The notes under the pieces: model-generated
The model's input: the letters and a program-made list of their open reading frames with translations, nothing else
What the model was told of the DNA's origin: nothing
Databases searched by the model: none
From: Alphaproteobacteria bacterium
GTDB taxonomy: Bacteria; Pseudomonadota; Alphaproteobacteria; RF32; UBA3637
NCBI GenBank assembly: GCA_017632555.1
Contig: JAGBRF010000027.1
Span: 1-6,362, forward strand
Direction of reading: 5' to 3'
Length of the DNA: 6,362 nucleotides
Shown: positions 1 through 5,500 of the stretch, piece by piece
How the letters are laid out: every line of letters starts with the position of its first letter
Numbering within the stretch: position 1 is the stretch's first letter
Position numbers and translations under genes: made by a program

Positions 1-203
1 ACAACAACCGCAAGGACAACAACAGCCGGATCCGCAACAACAACCGGCACAGCAACCTGCACAACAACCACAGGGGCAACAACAGCCGGATCCGCAACAA
101 CAACCGGCACAGCAACCTGCACAACAACCGCAAGGACAACAACAGCCGGATCCGCAACAACAACCGGCACAGCAACCTGCACAACAACCACAGGGGCAAC
201 AAC
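1..203 (+). repeat. 60-bp in-frame tandem repeat, three copies plus a partial fourth
   Basis: Bases 1-60, 61-120 and 121-180 are three tandem copies, and 181-203 repeats the first 23 bases before diverging. Copies 1 and 3 are identical. Copy 2 differs at three third-codon positions (CCG/CCA, CAA/CAG, GGA/GGG), all synonymous. The partial fourth copy carries the copy-2 variant, so the order is A-B-A-B' with a 120-bp higher-order period. Each unit encodes the same 20 residues. The array touches the left edge, so the copy number is a minimum. Confidence 0.95.
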
Positions 204-676
204 CGGTACAACAACCGGCTCAACAGCAGGCGCAACAACCTGTACAACAACCGGCTCAACAGCAGGCGCAACAGCAGGTACAACAACCGGCACCACAACA
301 ACCGGTACAACAACCACCGGTGCAACAACCGGCGCCGCCACAGACAGAGACGGATAAAATGCGTGCTAGTTTGGATGAATCAACTAAAAAGATTCATAAA
401 GATTTGGACGACAGTCTGGCAAAAGTTTCAAATTTCGAAAAGATGTTGGCAAAAGATGCTCATAGTAATCTTTCGGCTTTTGGAAATCCTACGATTTTTA
501 ACGCCCAAGTTAAAAAGCAACATCAGAATGTAGAGGCTGTTAAATCACAAGAAAAACAAGTTAATAAAGATCGCATGACTCTTGATCAACTTAAGAACGG
601 AAACCAAGGTTTGGGCAACAACGGTATCAATCCTCAAATGTTGCAAAATTCAAATTTGCAAGCAAGGGGAGAATAA
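2..676 (+). CDS. Gln/Pro-rich tandem-repeat protein, C-terminal part (5' end outside window)
   Basis: The frame is open from base 2 to the TAA at 674-676, giving 224 visible residues; the true start lies upstream of the window. A GTG at 320 is in this same frame and inside the repeats, so it is not a credible start. Visible residues 1-60 are three identical copies of a 20-residue Q/P/G/D/A unit. Residues 61 to about 115 are looser VQQPA/QQQA repeats. From about residue 116 composition changes to charged, probably helical sequence (about 117-160 and 170-200, rich in K, D, E, Q), with an Asn/Gln-rich end. No catalytic motif, membrane segment or known family is recognisable. Low-complexity Q/P linkers like this are often extended spacers in surface, envelope or scaffold proteins, but nothing visible shows where this one acts. 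It ends just before an intrinsic terminator, so it is the last gene of its transcript. The coding call is firm; the function is unknown. Confidence 0.85.
   Translation, partial: QQPQGQQQPDPQQQPAQQPAQQPQGQQQPDPQQQPAQQPAQQPQGQQQPDPQQQPAQQPAQQPQGQQPVQQPAQQQAQQPVQQPAQQQAQQQVQQPAPQQPVQQPPVQQPAPPQTETDKMRASLDESTKKIHKDLDDSLAKVSNFEKMLAKDAHSNLSAFGNPTIFNAQVKKQHQNVEAVKSQEKQVNKDRMTLDQLKNGNQGLGNNGINPQMLQNSNLQARGE
206..277 (+). repeat. 36-bp in-frame tandem repeat, two copies
   Basis: Two adjacent 36-nt units (206-241 and 242-277) encode VQQPAQQQAQQP and VQQPAQQQAQQQ. Their first 32 bases are identical and they differ only in the last four. Degenerate copies of the five-codon core VQQPA continue to about 335. 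This is a second, shorter repeat family in the same Gln/Pro-rich region. Confidence 0.85.
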
Positions 677-694
677 TCGTATCCGAAAATTTAT

Positions 695-734
695 TATCCC
701 GTGCATGAAAATGTGCGGGATATTTTTTTATTTT
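695..734 (+). terminator. Intrinsic terminator after the Gln/Pro-rich gene
   Basis: The 7-bp arms TATCCCG (695-701) and CGGGATA (716-722) pair perfectly. They extend inward by four more pairs, two of them G-U wobbles (702-705 with 712-715), closing a 6-nt loop. Seven T residues follow at 723-729 and four more at 731-734. The hairpin starts 19 nt after the stop codon, the usual layout of a Rho-independent terminator. Confidence 0.9.
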
Positions 735-738
735 ATGC

Positions 739-767
739 TTGCCTTTTATGTAAAGACTTGCTAAACT
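739..767 (+). promoter_or_regulatory. Sigma70-like promoter for the membrane protein gene
   Basis: A TTGCCT -35 (739-744) and a TAAACT -10 (762-767) are separated by exactly 17 bp. The promoter lies just after the preceding terminator and 25 nt before the ATG at 792, so a short leader is expected. The ribosome-binding site AAGGGG (779-784) sits 7 nt before the start codon. Confidence 0.6.
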
Positions 768-791
768 GCCCTTAAAGAAAGGGGATAGTGT

Positions 792-2066
792 ATGTTTCTG
801 TGGTTTTTATTATACAGTTTTTTGTTTTTATCTATCGGCGGTACATTGGCCGCATACTATTTGGATGTGTCCCCGTTTTCTTTCTTTTCTTTATCAACAA
901 AAGAAGTTTTTATAAACCCGTTTTCCGATTGGTACAAACTTTATACCGATTTTCAACACGATAGATGGGCGGTTGATTCACTTGAAAATTTAATTATCTT
1001 TCTTGTCTTTATTTTCTTTTTCCCGTTGTGGCTCGGGTTATGGTTTTTTGTTGTCAGACGCATAAAGTTCAAAAAATTCTTCTTAAAGCCGATTTATTTT
1101 TATAAAACTCATTTCAAAAAGAAAGAAGTAATTGGTGACAAAAAAATTGCTGTTGCTCCCAAAATGACCGAACGGCCGGCCGCTATGCGCCGAACAAACG
1201 GATTTGGTAATTTGTCGGTTTTAGCTGATGCCCAACAAAATACACAAAATAATGAAGCACCGGTTCAAACTTCTTCCGATTATGAATCTTCAAGCGCAAA
1301 CGCACCCGCAACTATAACCGCAGCACAAAAAGAACAATTGCGTGCTTTGGGTGAAAAATACGGATACGAATTGTTTGAAAAAGTGCAGTTGGACAAAATG
1401 GTTCCGTTTGTTTTTGCTACGGATACGGTCGCTTTGGTGACTTATGTTATGTTGGAAAAAAAGGAATGGATTGCCGATGAAACACCGTCCGAAGACGGGG
1501 ATGAACCGACTTGGTTTTCTGCGGAAGGTTTAATCCCTTCGCCATTTCAACAAATGGTTAAGGCAGCTGAATTTTTGAAAGAAAAAGAACCCAGTTCGGA
1601 AGTTATTCCGGTCGTTGTTGTTGCGGAAGGTAATATTTTAAACGCAACCGGAATCAGTGAATTGTGGCAAAAAATGGGCGGTGCCGTTGTTTTGTGGAAT
1701 AACGGACAAGGCGAAGGTTTAGGCACTTTGGAAGAATTGCTTCAAGATAAAAATCAAACGGGCGAAGAATCTGATGAAACCGAAGAGGCGTCTGAATCGC
1801 CGGATGAAGCAGGTCCGATTGAAACTGAACCGGCAGTTGAAGAAGACGAAGAAATCTTTGCCGAAGCGGACGAACCGGAAATAATCGAAGAAAACGAAAC
1901 AAGTGTGATTGAAGAAGAAAATAAACCGATTTCTGTCGAACAAGAAGATATCTTCAATGAAGATGAAATCATCGAAACAGCCGATGACAAAATCGCAGAA
2001 GAGGACGAAATCGAGGCGATTCCAGACGTTGAACTGTTGGACGAAGACGAAAAAAATCCGGCTTAA
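792..2066 (+). CDS. Uncharacterised two-pass membrane protein with acidic C-terminal tail
   Basis: The protein has 424 residues; the ATG at 792 is supported by AAGGGG 7 nt upstream. Hydrophobic segments lie at about residues 2-22 and 66-88. The second is followed by a strongly basic stretch (RRIKFKK, 89-95, and more to 112), so by the positive-inside rule the long C-terminal part should be cytoplasmic and the 23-65 loop external. Residues about 120-175 form a polar linker and 176-320 a mixed alpha/beta domain with two hydrophobic strand-like runs (about 204-221 and 271-279). Residues 321-424 are extremely acidic: by my count 46 of 104 are D or E against three K/R. I do not recognise the family. 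The 204-300 region has a faint resemblance to NERD/PD-(D/E)XK-like domains (E222-x-K224, then P-F-Q-Q at 251-254, a helix and a V-rich strand), but the catalytic Asp does not line up. It has its own promoter and lies upstream of glgA. Function is unknown. Confidence 0.88.
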   Translation: MFLWFLLYSFLFLSIGGTLAAYYLDVSPFSFFSLSTKEVFINPFSDWYKLYTDFQHDRWAVDSLENLIIFLVFIFFFPLWLGLWFFVVRRIKFKKFFLKPIYFYKTHFKKKEVIGDKKIAVAPKMTERPAAMRRTNGFGNLSVLADAQQNTQNNEAPVQTSSDYESSSANAPATITAAQKEQLRALGEKYGYELFEKVQLDKMVPFVFATDTVALVTYVMLEKKEWIADETPSEDGDEPTWFSAEGLIPSPFQQMVKAAEFLKEKEPSSEVIPVVVVAEGNILNATGISELWQKMGGAVVLWNNGQGEGLGTLEELLQDKNQTGEESDETEEASESPDEAGPIETEPAVEEDEEIFAEADEPEIIEENETSVIEEENKPISVEQEDIFNEDEIIETADDKIAEEDEIEAIPDVELLDEDEKNPA

Positions 2067-2094
2067 AAAATTAAAAAAAAGTTAAAAAATCCAC

Positions 2095-2123
2095 TTGCTA
2101 TTTTCCCAAAAATCAATTATTCT
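2095..2123 (+). promoter_or_regulatory. Sigma70-like promoter for glgA-ddh
   Basis: A TTGCTA -35 (2095-2100) and a TATTCT -10 (2118-2123) have an exact 17-bp spacer in a very AT-rich gap between the membrane protein gene and glgA. The expected transcription start is near 2130, about 27 nt before the glgA ATG. No intrinsic terminator is visible between the upstream gene and this promoter, so some read-through into glgA is possible. Confidence 0.55.
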
Positions 2124-2156
2124 GTAAAGAAATAATGATTAGTTAGGGAGAAAATA

Positions 2157-3614
2157 ATGTCAAAAATGAAAATCCTGTTTGTTGCCAGTGAAGCAGCTCC
2201 GTTCATTAAAACCGGCGGTTTGGGCGATGTTGCGGCTGCTTTGCCAAAGTATTTGAAACGACAGGGGGCAGAAGTTAAGTTGATATTGCCTTTATATTCT
2301 TTGATAGACAGAGAAAAATATCATATTCAAAAAATGTATGACGGCAGTTGTGTCAAAATGGGTAATTGCGAAGAATGGTACAGCGTTTATTATGCCGAAA
2401 CTCCTTGCCATTATGATGCTTACTTTATTGAATTTCATAAATACTTTGATCGCTATGGTGTTTATGATGACAAAAATTCACATGAAGAATATCAAGATAA
2501 TGCTTACCGTTATGCGTTCTTTTGCCGTGCGGCATTACAATTGACACAAGATATGGGTTTCCAACCCGATGTTGTTCATGTCCACGATTGGCAAACAGCG
2601 TTGATTCCTTATTATTTGAAAAAAGACGGCAACCCGTTCTTTGCGAATACAAAAAGTGTTTTGACTATTCATAATTTACCATATCAAGGTATTTATGGGG
2701 CGGACGTTATCAACTATGCCAAAATTGATTGGAACGATTTTAACATGTACGCTTTTGAAAATTACGGACGCGTCAATTTGTTAAAAGGCGGTATTCGTTT
2801 TGCCGACAAAATTACAACCGTCAGCCCACATTATGCGGAAGAAATTATGACTCCGTTGGGTGGTGCCGGATTGCATTGGTTGTTGCAAGAACGTAAAAAT
2901 GACGTTTCCGGTATCTTGAACGGTATTGATTTGGATTTGTGGAATCCGTTAAAGGATCCGAACATTGCTTATCCGTATGATATAAAATCATTCAAGGACG
3001 GCAAAGCCAAAAACAAAAAAGTATTGCGTGACCATTTCGGTTTGGAACACAATGATATGCCTGTTTTTTCGATGTGTGTGCGTTTAAGCGAACAAAAGGG
3101 TATTCGTATGTTTACCGAATGTATCGAAGGCGTTTTACGTACAATGCAGGCTCAATTTTTAATTATGGGCGATGGTGAAGTTTGGGCGCAAGCTTATTTG
3201 GGTAATTTGCAAAATTATTACCCCGGACGTATCAGCGTCAACCGTTTCAACGGACCGTTGGAACATTTGGTCGATGCCGGCAGTGATTTTACTTTAATTC
3301 CGTCAATCTATGAACCGTGCGGATTAAAGCAAATGTACAGCCAATTATACGGAACTTTGCCGGTTGTGCGTTCAACGGGCGGGTTGGCTGATACTGTTCA
3401 AAATTATGATGAAAGCAAAGGAACCGGAACCGGTTTTAAGTTTTATGATATTACTGCAAGTGCTTTGTATAACACGATCGGTTGGGCAAATTCAACATAC
3501 TACGATCGTCCGAAGCACATTGATACAATGATAAAAACGGCTATGAACCAAGATTTTTCTTGGGGTCGTTCTGCAAAGAAATACTATTCGTTGTATCAGC
3601 AGTTGAAAGGATAA
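2157..3614 (+). CDS. glgA: Glycogen synthase (ADP-glucose type, GT5 family)
   Basis: Cytoplasmic enzyme that transfers glucose from ADP-glucose to the non-reducing end of an alpha-1,4-glucan, the elongation step of glycogen synthesis. The 485-residue length is normal for bacterial GlgA. The N-terminal catalytic domain begins MKILFVASEAAPF and carries the ADP-glucose-binding KTGGLGD motif (18-24), then HVHDWQTAL (141-149) and NGIDLDLWNP (255-264). The C-terminal GT-B half has RLSEQKG (309-315, with the expected Arg and Lys), EPCGLKQMY (386-394) with the conserved Glu, and STGGLADTV (406-414). Position 391 is Lys where Thr is common in the EPCGL-T-Q form. The start at 2157 is supported by AGGGAG six bases upstream; a second ATG at 2166 would remove only three residues. 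ddh follows after 2 nt. No glgB, glgC or glgP lies in the window, so partner genes must be elsewhere. Confidence 0.97.
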   Translation: MSKMKILFVASEAAPFIKTGGLGDVAAALPKYLKRQGAEVKLILPLYSLIDREKYHIQKMYDGSCVKMGNCEEWYSVYYAETPCHYDAYFIEFHKYFDRYGVYDDKNSHEEYQDNAYRYAFFCRAALQLTQDMGFQPDVVHVHDWQTALIPYYLKKDGNPFFANTKSVLTIHNLPYQGIYGADVINYAKIDWNDFNMYAFENYGRVNLLKGGIRFADKITTVSPHYAEEIMTPLGGAGLHWLLQERKNDVSGILNGIDLDLWNPLKDPNIAYPYDIKSFKDGKAKNKKVLRDHFGLEHNDMPVFSMCVRLSEQKGIRMFTECIEGVLRTMQAQFLIMGDGEVWAQAYLGNLQNYYPGRISVNRFNGPLEHLVDAGSDFTLIPSIYEPCGLKQMYSQLYGTLPVVRSTGGLADTVQNYDESKGTGTGFKFYDITASALYNTIGWANSTYYDRPKHIDTMIKTAMNQDFSWGRSAKKYYSLYQQLKG

Positions 3615-3616
3615 AA

Positions 3617-4522
3617 ATGAAAAGTATTCGTGTTGCGATTATCGGCTGGGGAAATGTCGGTCGCCATTGTAAATATGTTATAGATGAAACAGCAGATATG
3701 GAATTGGCCGGCGTTGTTCGCCGTGCTTCTTCTTTGGGCGCGGTTGATGAAGATTTATCCGGCGTAAAGGTTGTTTCTGATATCAAAGAATTGGGTAAGA
3801 TTGATATTGCGTTGGTTTGCGTTCCGTCAAAATTGGCGGGCGACCGTGTGGCTGAAATTTTAAAAATGGGCATTTCAACCGTGGACAGTTTTGATATTCA
3901 CACCAAAATCGTTCAAACAAAAAGACGCTTAAACAGTATTGCCAAACAAAATAACGCTGTTTCTATTTTCGGTGCCGGTTGGGATCCGGGCAGCGATTCC
4001 GTTGTTCGTTGCTTGATGCAAATTGTTTGCCCGCATTCGTTGACAACAACGACTTTCGGTGGCACAAACGGTGGACGCAGTATGGGGCACACGGCGGCTG
4101 TCAAGTCAATTGAGGGTGTTCAAAATGCCGTGTCTTTGACATTACCTAACGGACCCGGACGGCAAAAAAGATTGGTTTATATCGAATTAAAGCCAAAGGC
4201 TGATTTTAATGCCGTAGCTGATGCTATTCGAAAAGATGATTATTTCAAAAATGATCCGACAGATGTTGTCGCCGTTGATGATGTGTCCAAATATGATACA
4301 TTGAATCATGGCGGAGAAATCGAACGCCTGTCAAATGATGTTGTTCAAAACTATAAAATTGAAGGAATCAACCCGTTGATGACGGCAAACGTTTTGGTGG
4401 CATCGGCGCGTGCCGCTTATCGAACAAAAAAAGCAAAACGTTTTGGTGCTTATACGATGATAGAAATTCCTTTAATCGATTTTGTTCCGGGTACTTTTGA
4501 AGACCAATTAAAAGGTTATTAA
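3617..4522 (+). CDS. ddh: meso-Diaminopimelate dehydrogenase
   Basis: NADPH-dependent reductive amination of L-2-amino-6-oxopimelate, the open form of tetrahydrodipicolinate, to meso-diaminopimelate: a one-step shortcut to the lysine and peptidoglycan precursor (EC 1.4.1.16). From the ATG at 3617 the protein has 301 residues. It begins with a beta strand and the Rossmann motif GWGNVG (10-15). It also has the family's GWDPG (121-125), the MGHTAAVKSIEGVQNAV stretch (156-172) that aligns with the family's GH...GVQ-AV region, HGG (231-233), and a C-terminal NPLMTANVLVASARAAYR segment (252-269). An in-frame ATG at 3560 would add 19 residues inside glgA ahead of the Rossmann strand and is unlikely. 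GAAAGGA at the end of glgA is the ribosome-binding site, so the two genes are probably translationally coupled. Its stop codon overlaps that of the convergent minus-strand gene. Other members of this oxidoreductase fold are possible, but the motif set fits Ddh well. Confidence 0.93.
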   Translation: MKSIRVAIIGWGNVGRHCKYVIDETADMELAGVVRRASSLGAVDEDLSGVKVVSDIKELGKIDIALVCVPSKLAGDRVAEILKMGISTVDSFDIHTKIVQTKRRLNSIAKQNNAVSIFGAGWDPGSDSVVRCLMQIVCPHSLTTTTFGGTNGGRSMGHTAAVKSIEGVQNAVSLTLPNGPGRQKRLVYIELKPKADFNAVADAIRKDDYFKNDPTDVVAVDDVSKYDTLNHGGEIERLSNDVVQNYKIEGINPLMTANVLVASARAAYRTKKAKRFGAYTMIEIPLIDFVPGTFEDQLKGY

Positions 4523-4725
4523 GCGATTTTACTTTGTAAATATTTGATAACTTCAATGCGCAGAGCACTGGATAAGTTCGTTGTGCGCTTGTTGTCCGTT
4601 TCGGTGATAAGGCAAGCCAAAGAACATTCTTTTTCTTTTGCCATTTGTTTTAAAATGACCCAAAAAGGTTCTTCCAAACTGATGCTGGTTGCGTGTCCGC
4701 AAATTAAAACGGAATGTTTCTTCAT
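4519..4725 (-). CDS. Ribbon-helix-helix domain protein (RHH_4-like)
   Basis: A 68-residue protein with the pattern of the small alphaproteobacterial ribbon-helix-helix family: a short strand (HSVLICGHATSISLEEPFW, 4-22), then two helices, with a conserved-looking NLSSALRIEV segment (50-59) in the second. Such proteins normally dimerise and bind DNA through the paired strands; no target of this family is known to me. The ATG (4725-4723) overlaps the sspB stop as ATGA, and AAGGAA about 11 nt upstream inside sspB can serve as the ribosome-binding site, so translation is probably coupled to sspB. From memory, this family lies beside sspB in many alphaproteobacteria. The TAA (4521-4519) overlaps the ddh stop on the other strand. 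It could act as an autoregulator of its operon, but that is inference. Confidence 0.85.
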   Translation of the reverse strand: MKKHSVLICGHATSISLEEPFWVILKQMAKEKECSLACLITETDNKRTTNLSSALRIEVIKYLQSKIA

Positions 4726-5150
4726 TTCTTTTTATTCCTTAACGAAGCCAAATCAATAATTTCGGCAGATCCTTTGTTTTCTTTTATGGGCTTTTTTTCT
4801 TCCATTAAAGCCGGTGTAAATTGTAAAGCAAATTGTTCGGACGGGTCAACAAAACCCAATAACGATTTGAACGGAACAATTAAACGTTCCGGTTTACCGC
4901 TGAAACTGAGTAAGACGGAAAAAGAATCATCTTCCACTTTCAAATCATCAAATTGATGTTGTAAAACAATGGTCATTTCATCGGGATAACGTTCTTTCAT
5001 CGACTTGGGAATATGAACGCCGTCAGCTTGTGTCCTGAATGTGATAAAAAAGTGTTGTTCCCCTTGCAATCCGTTTTCCGATACGTCTTTTAATACGGAA
5101 CGCACAACACCCAATAAAGCTTCTTGAACCAATTTTTGATATTTTTCCAT
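4722..5150 (-). CDS. sspB: SspB, ClpXP adaptor for ssrA-tagged proteins (alpha type)
   Basis: Adaptor that binds the N-terminal part of the tmRNA-encoded tag and tethers tagged proteins to the ClpXP protease in the cytoplasm. The 142-residue protein matches the alphaproteobacterial SspB layout. An N-terminal helix (MEKYQKLVQEALLGVVRSVL, 1-20) is followed by a beta-rich core with FFITF (34-38), MTIVLQHQFDDL (59-70) and FSVLLSFSGKPERLIVPF (77-94), then a flexible tail. The tail ends IIDLASLRNKKK, a hydrophobic/basic C-terminus resembling the ClpX-binding motif of SspB. A strong AGGGG site lies 5 nt before the ATG. The gene directly follows the tmRNA gene with no U-tract terminator between them and no good promoter of its own visible, so it is probably transcribed from the ssrA promoter. 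It overlaps the downstream ribbon-helix-helix gene by 4 nt. Confidence 0.95.
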   Translation of the reverse strand: MEKYQKLVQEALLGVVRSVLKDVSENGLQGEQHFFITFRTQADGVHIPKSMKERYPDEMTIVLQHQFDDLKVEDDSFSVLLSFSGKPERLIVPFKSLLGFVDPSEQFALQFTPALMEEKKPIKENKGSAEIIDLASLRNKKK

Positions 5151-5171
5151 TTTTGCCCCTTATTTTTAAGC

Positions 5172-5199
5172 GGTGCTTTTCTGTTGCTGGGAAAGCACC
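5172..5199 (-). other. Hairpin at the 3' end of the tmRNA coding piece
   Basis: An 8-bp perfect stem (GGTGCTTT at 5199-5192 with AAAGCACC at 5179-5172) closes a 12-nt loop. It lies about 20 nt before the sspB ribosome-binding site. It is followed by GCTTAAAAATAAGG rather than a U-tract, so it is more likely a structural or processing element of the tmRNA, perhaps part of a pseudoknot, than an efficient terminator. Confidence 0.65.
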
Positions 5200-5254
5200 A
5201 ACCCCACCTTCGATTCTCATCACCAAAGGAATTGATTTAGTCGCAAACTGTCAA

Positions 5255-5293
5255 TTAAACAGCAACTGCAACTGGAGCGAAATTATCATTCGC
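5255..5293 (-). other. tmRNA tag reading frame (ANDNFAPVAVAV)
   Basis: From the resume codon GCG (5293-5291) twelve codons encode ANDNFAPVAVAV, followed by TAA (5257-5255). With the Ala carried by the tmRNA itself, the full tag would be A-ANDNFAPVAVAV. The ANDNF start is the alphaproteobacterial pattern recognised by SspB. The last residue is Val (GTT), where nearly all tags end Ala-Ala; a single T-to-C change would restore Ala. The sequence is short, but its place in the RNA and its ANDN start make the frame clear. Confidence 0.93.
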
Positions 5294-5372
5294 ATTTAAA
5301 GTTTCAGCCCGATAACGGCGGTACAATGCCGGATACAAGATTCAATCTTTATTGTGCTTGTCGATGCTGTTT

Positions 5373-5412
5373 CACCCCCATAAATGGTGGAGGTGTCGGG
5401 TACCGCCCCCGA
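5373..5412 (-). other. tmRNA acceptor stem, T-arm and processing spacer
   Basis: On the minus strand a 5-bp T-stem (TCGGG at 5412-5408... pairing with CCCGA at 5400-5396) encloses the 7-nt loop GGCGGTA. It is followed directly by the 3' acceptor strand CACCTCC (5395-5389), discriminator A and an encoded CCA (5387-5385). After the spacer TTTAT (5384-5380) comes the 5' acceptor strand GGGGGTG (5379-5373). All seven acceptor pairs form, including G3-U. The T-loop does not have the usual TTC-type sequence. Confidence 0.9.
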
Positions 5413-5471
5413 GTCCAATACACCTATTCCACTGACCGTTTAGTATCATAGTCGATTGCTCGACAAACCGG

Positions 5472-5500
5472 ATTATAACTTAAAAATAAAGGAAAATCAA
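5472..5500 (-). promoter_or_regulatory. Strong sigma70-type promoter of ssrA
   Basis: Read on the minus strand, a TTGATT -35 (5500-5495) and a consensus TATAAT -10 (5477-5472) are spaced exactly 17 bp. Transcription should start near 5465, just before the acceptor piece. The -35 overlaps the stop codon of the upstream NUDIX gene (5499-5497). This is the best promoter match in the window, as expected for an abundant RNA. Confidence 0.85.

Larger units (their letters stand above)
5166..5466 (-). ncRNA. ssrA: tmRNA, circularly permuted two-piece form
   Basis: Rescues stalled ribosomes by acting first as alanyl-tRNA and then as mRNA for a degradation tag. Read on the minus strand, the order is permuted as in alphaproteobacteria: the acceptor piece comes first (about 5466 to the CCA ending at 5385), then a 5-nt spacer (5384-5380), then the coding piece beginning GGGGGTG at 5379. 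The acceptor stem pairs over 7 bp with a G-U at the third position, the alanyl-tRNA synthetase identity pair. A D-arm-like region with ATCGACA follows, as in canonical tmRNA. The tag frame lies at 5293-5255. The two outer ends are estimates: the 5' end from the promoter, the 3' end from the last hairpin (5172-5199). Processing should remove the spacer and leave two RNAs held by base pairing. This explains the protein-free gap between sspB and the NUDIX gene. Confidence 0.95.

Noticed and set aside
1..300. Regular 60-bp and 36-bp repeats as a possible CRISPR array
   Set aside because: The repeats are directly adjacent without unique spacers, lie in one open frame continuing to 676, and differ mainly at third codon positions. 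They encode a Gln/Pro-rich protein.
320..676. A separate 118-residue gene starting at GTG 320
   Set aside because: The same frame is open upstream to the window edge through the repeats, and no ribosome-binding site precedes 320. It is the end of a longer gene.
1654..1990. Three minus-strand open frames antisense to the acidic tail
   Set aside because: They are F/R- or S-rich mirror images of the GAA/GAT-rich codons of the acidic tail and have no features of real proteins.
3560..3616. Upstream ATG giving ddh 19 extra residues
   Set aside because: It lies inside glgA and puts 19 residues ahead of the Rossmann strand. The ATG at 3617 has a good ribosome-binding site and gives the normal family N-terminus.
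5172..5199. Hairpin as the intrinsic terminator of ssrA
   Set aside because: The stem is good, but on the minus strand it is followed by an A-rich stretch, not a U-tract, and sspB starts shortly after. It is listed as a structural element instead.
5023..5226. Minus-strand open frame of 67 codons between the NUDIX gene and sspB
   Set aside because: It overlaps the 3' part of the tmRNA and the start of sspB in another frame, and its sequence is explained by those two genes.
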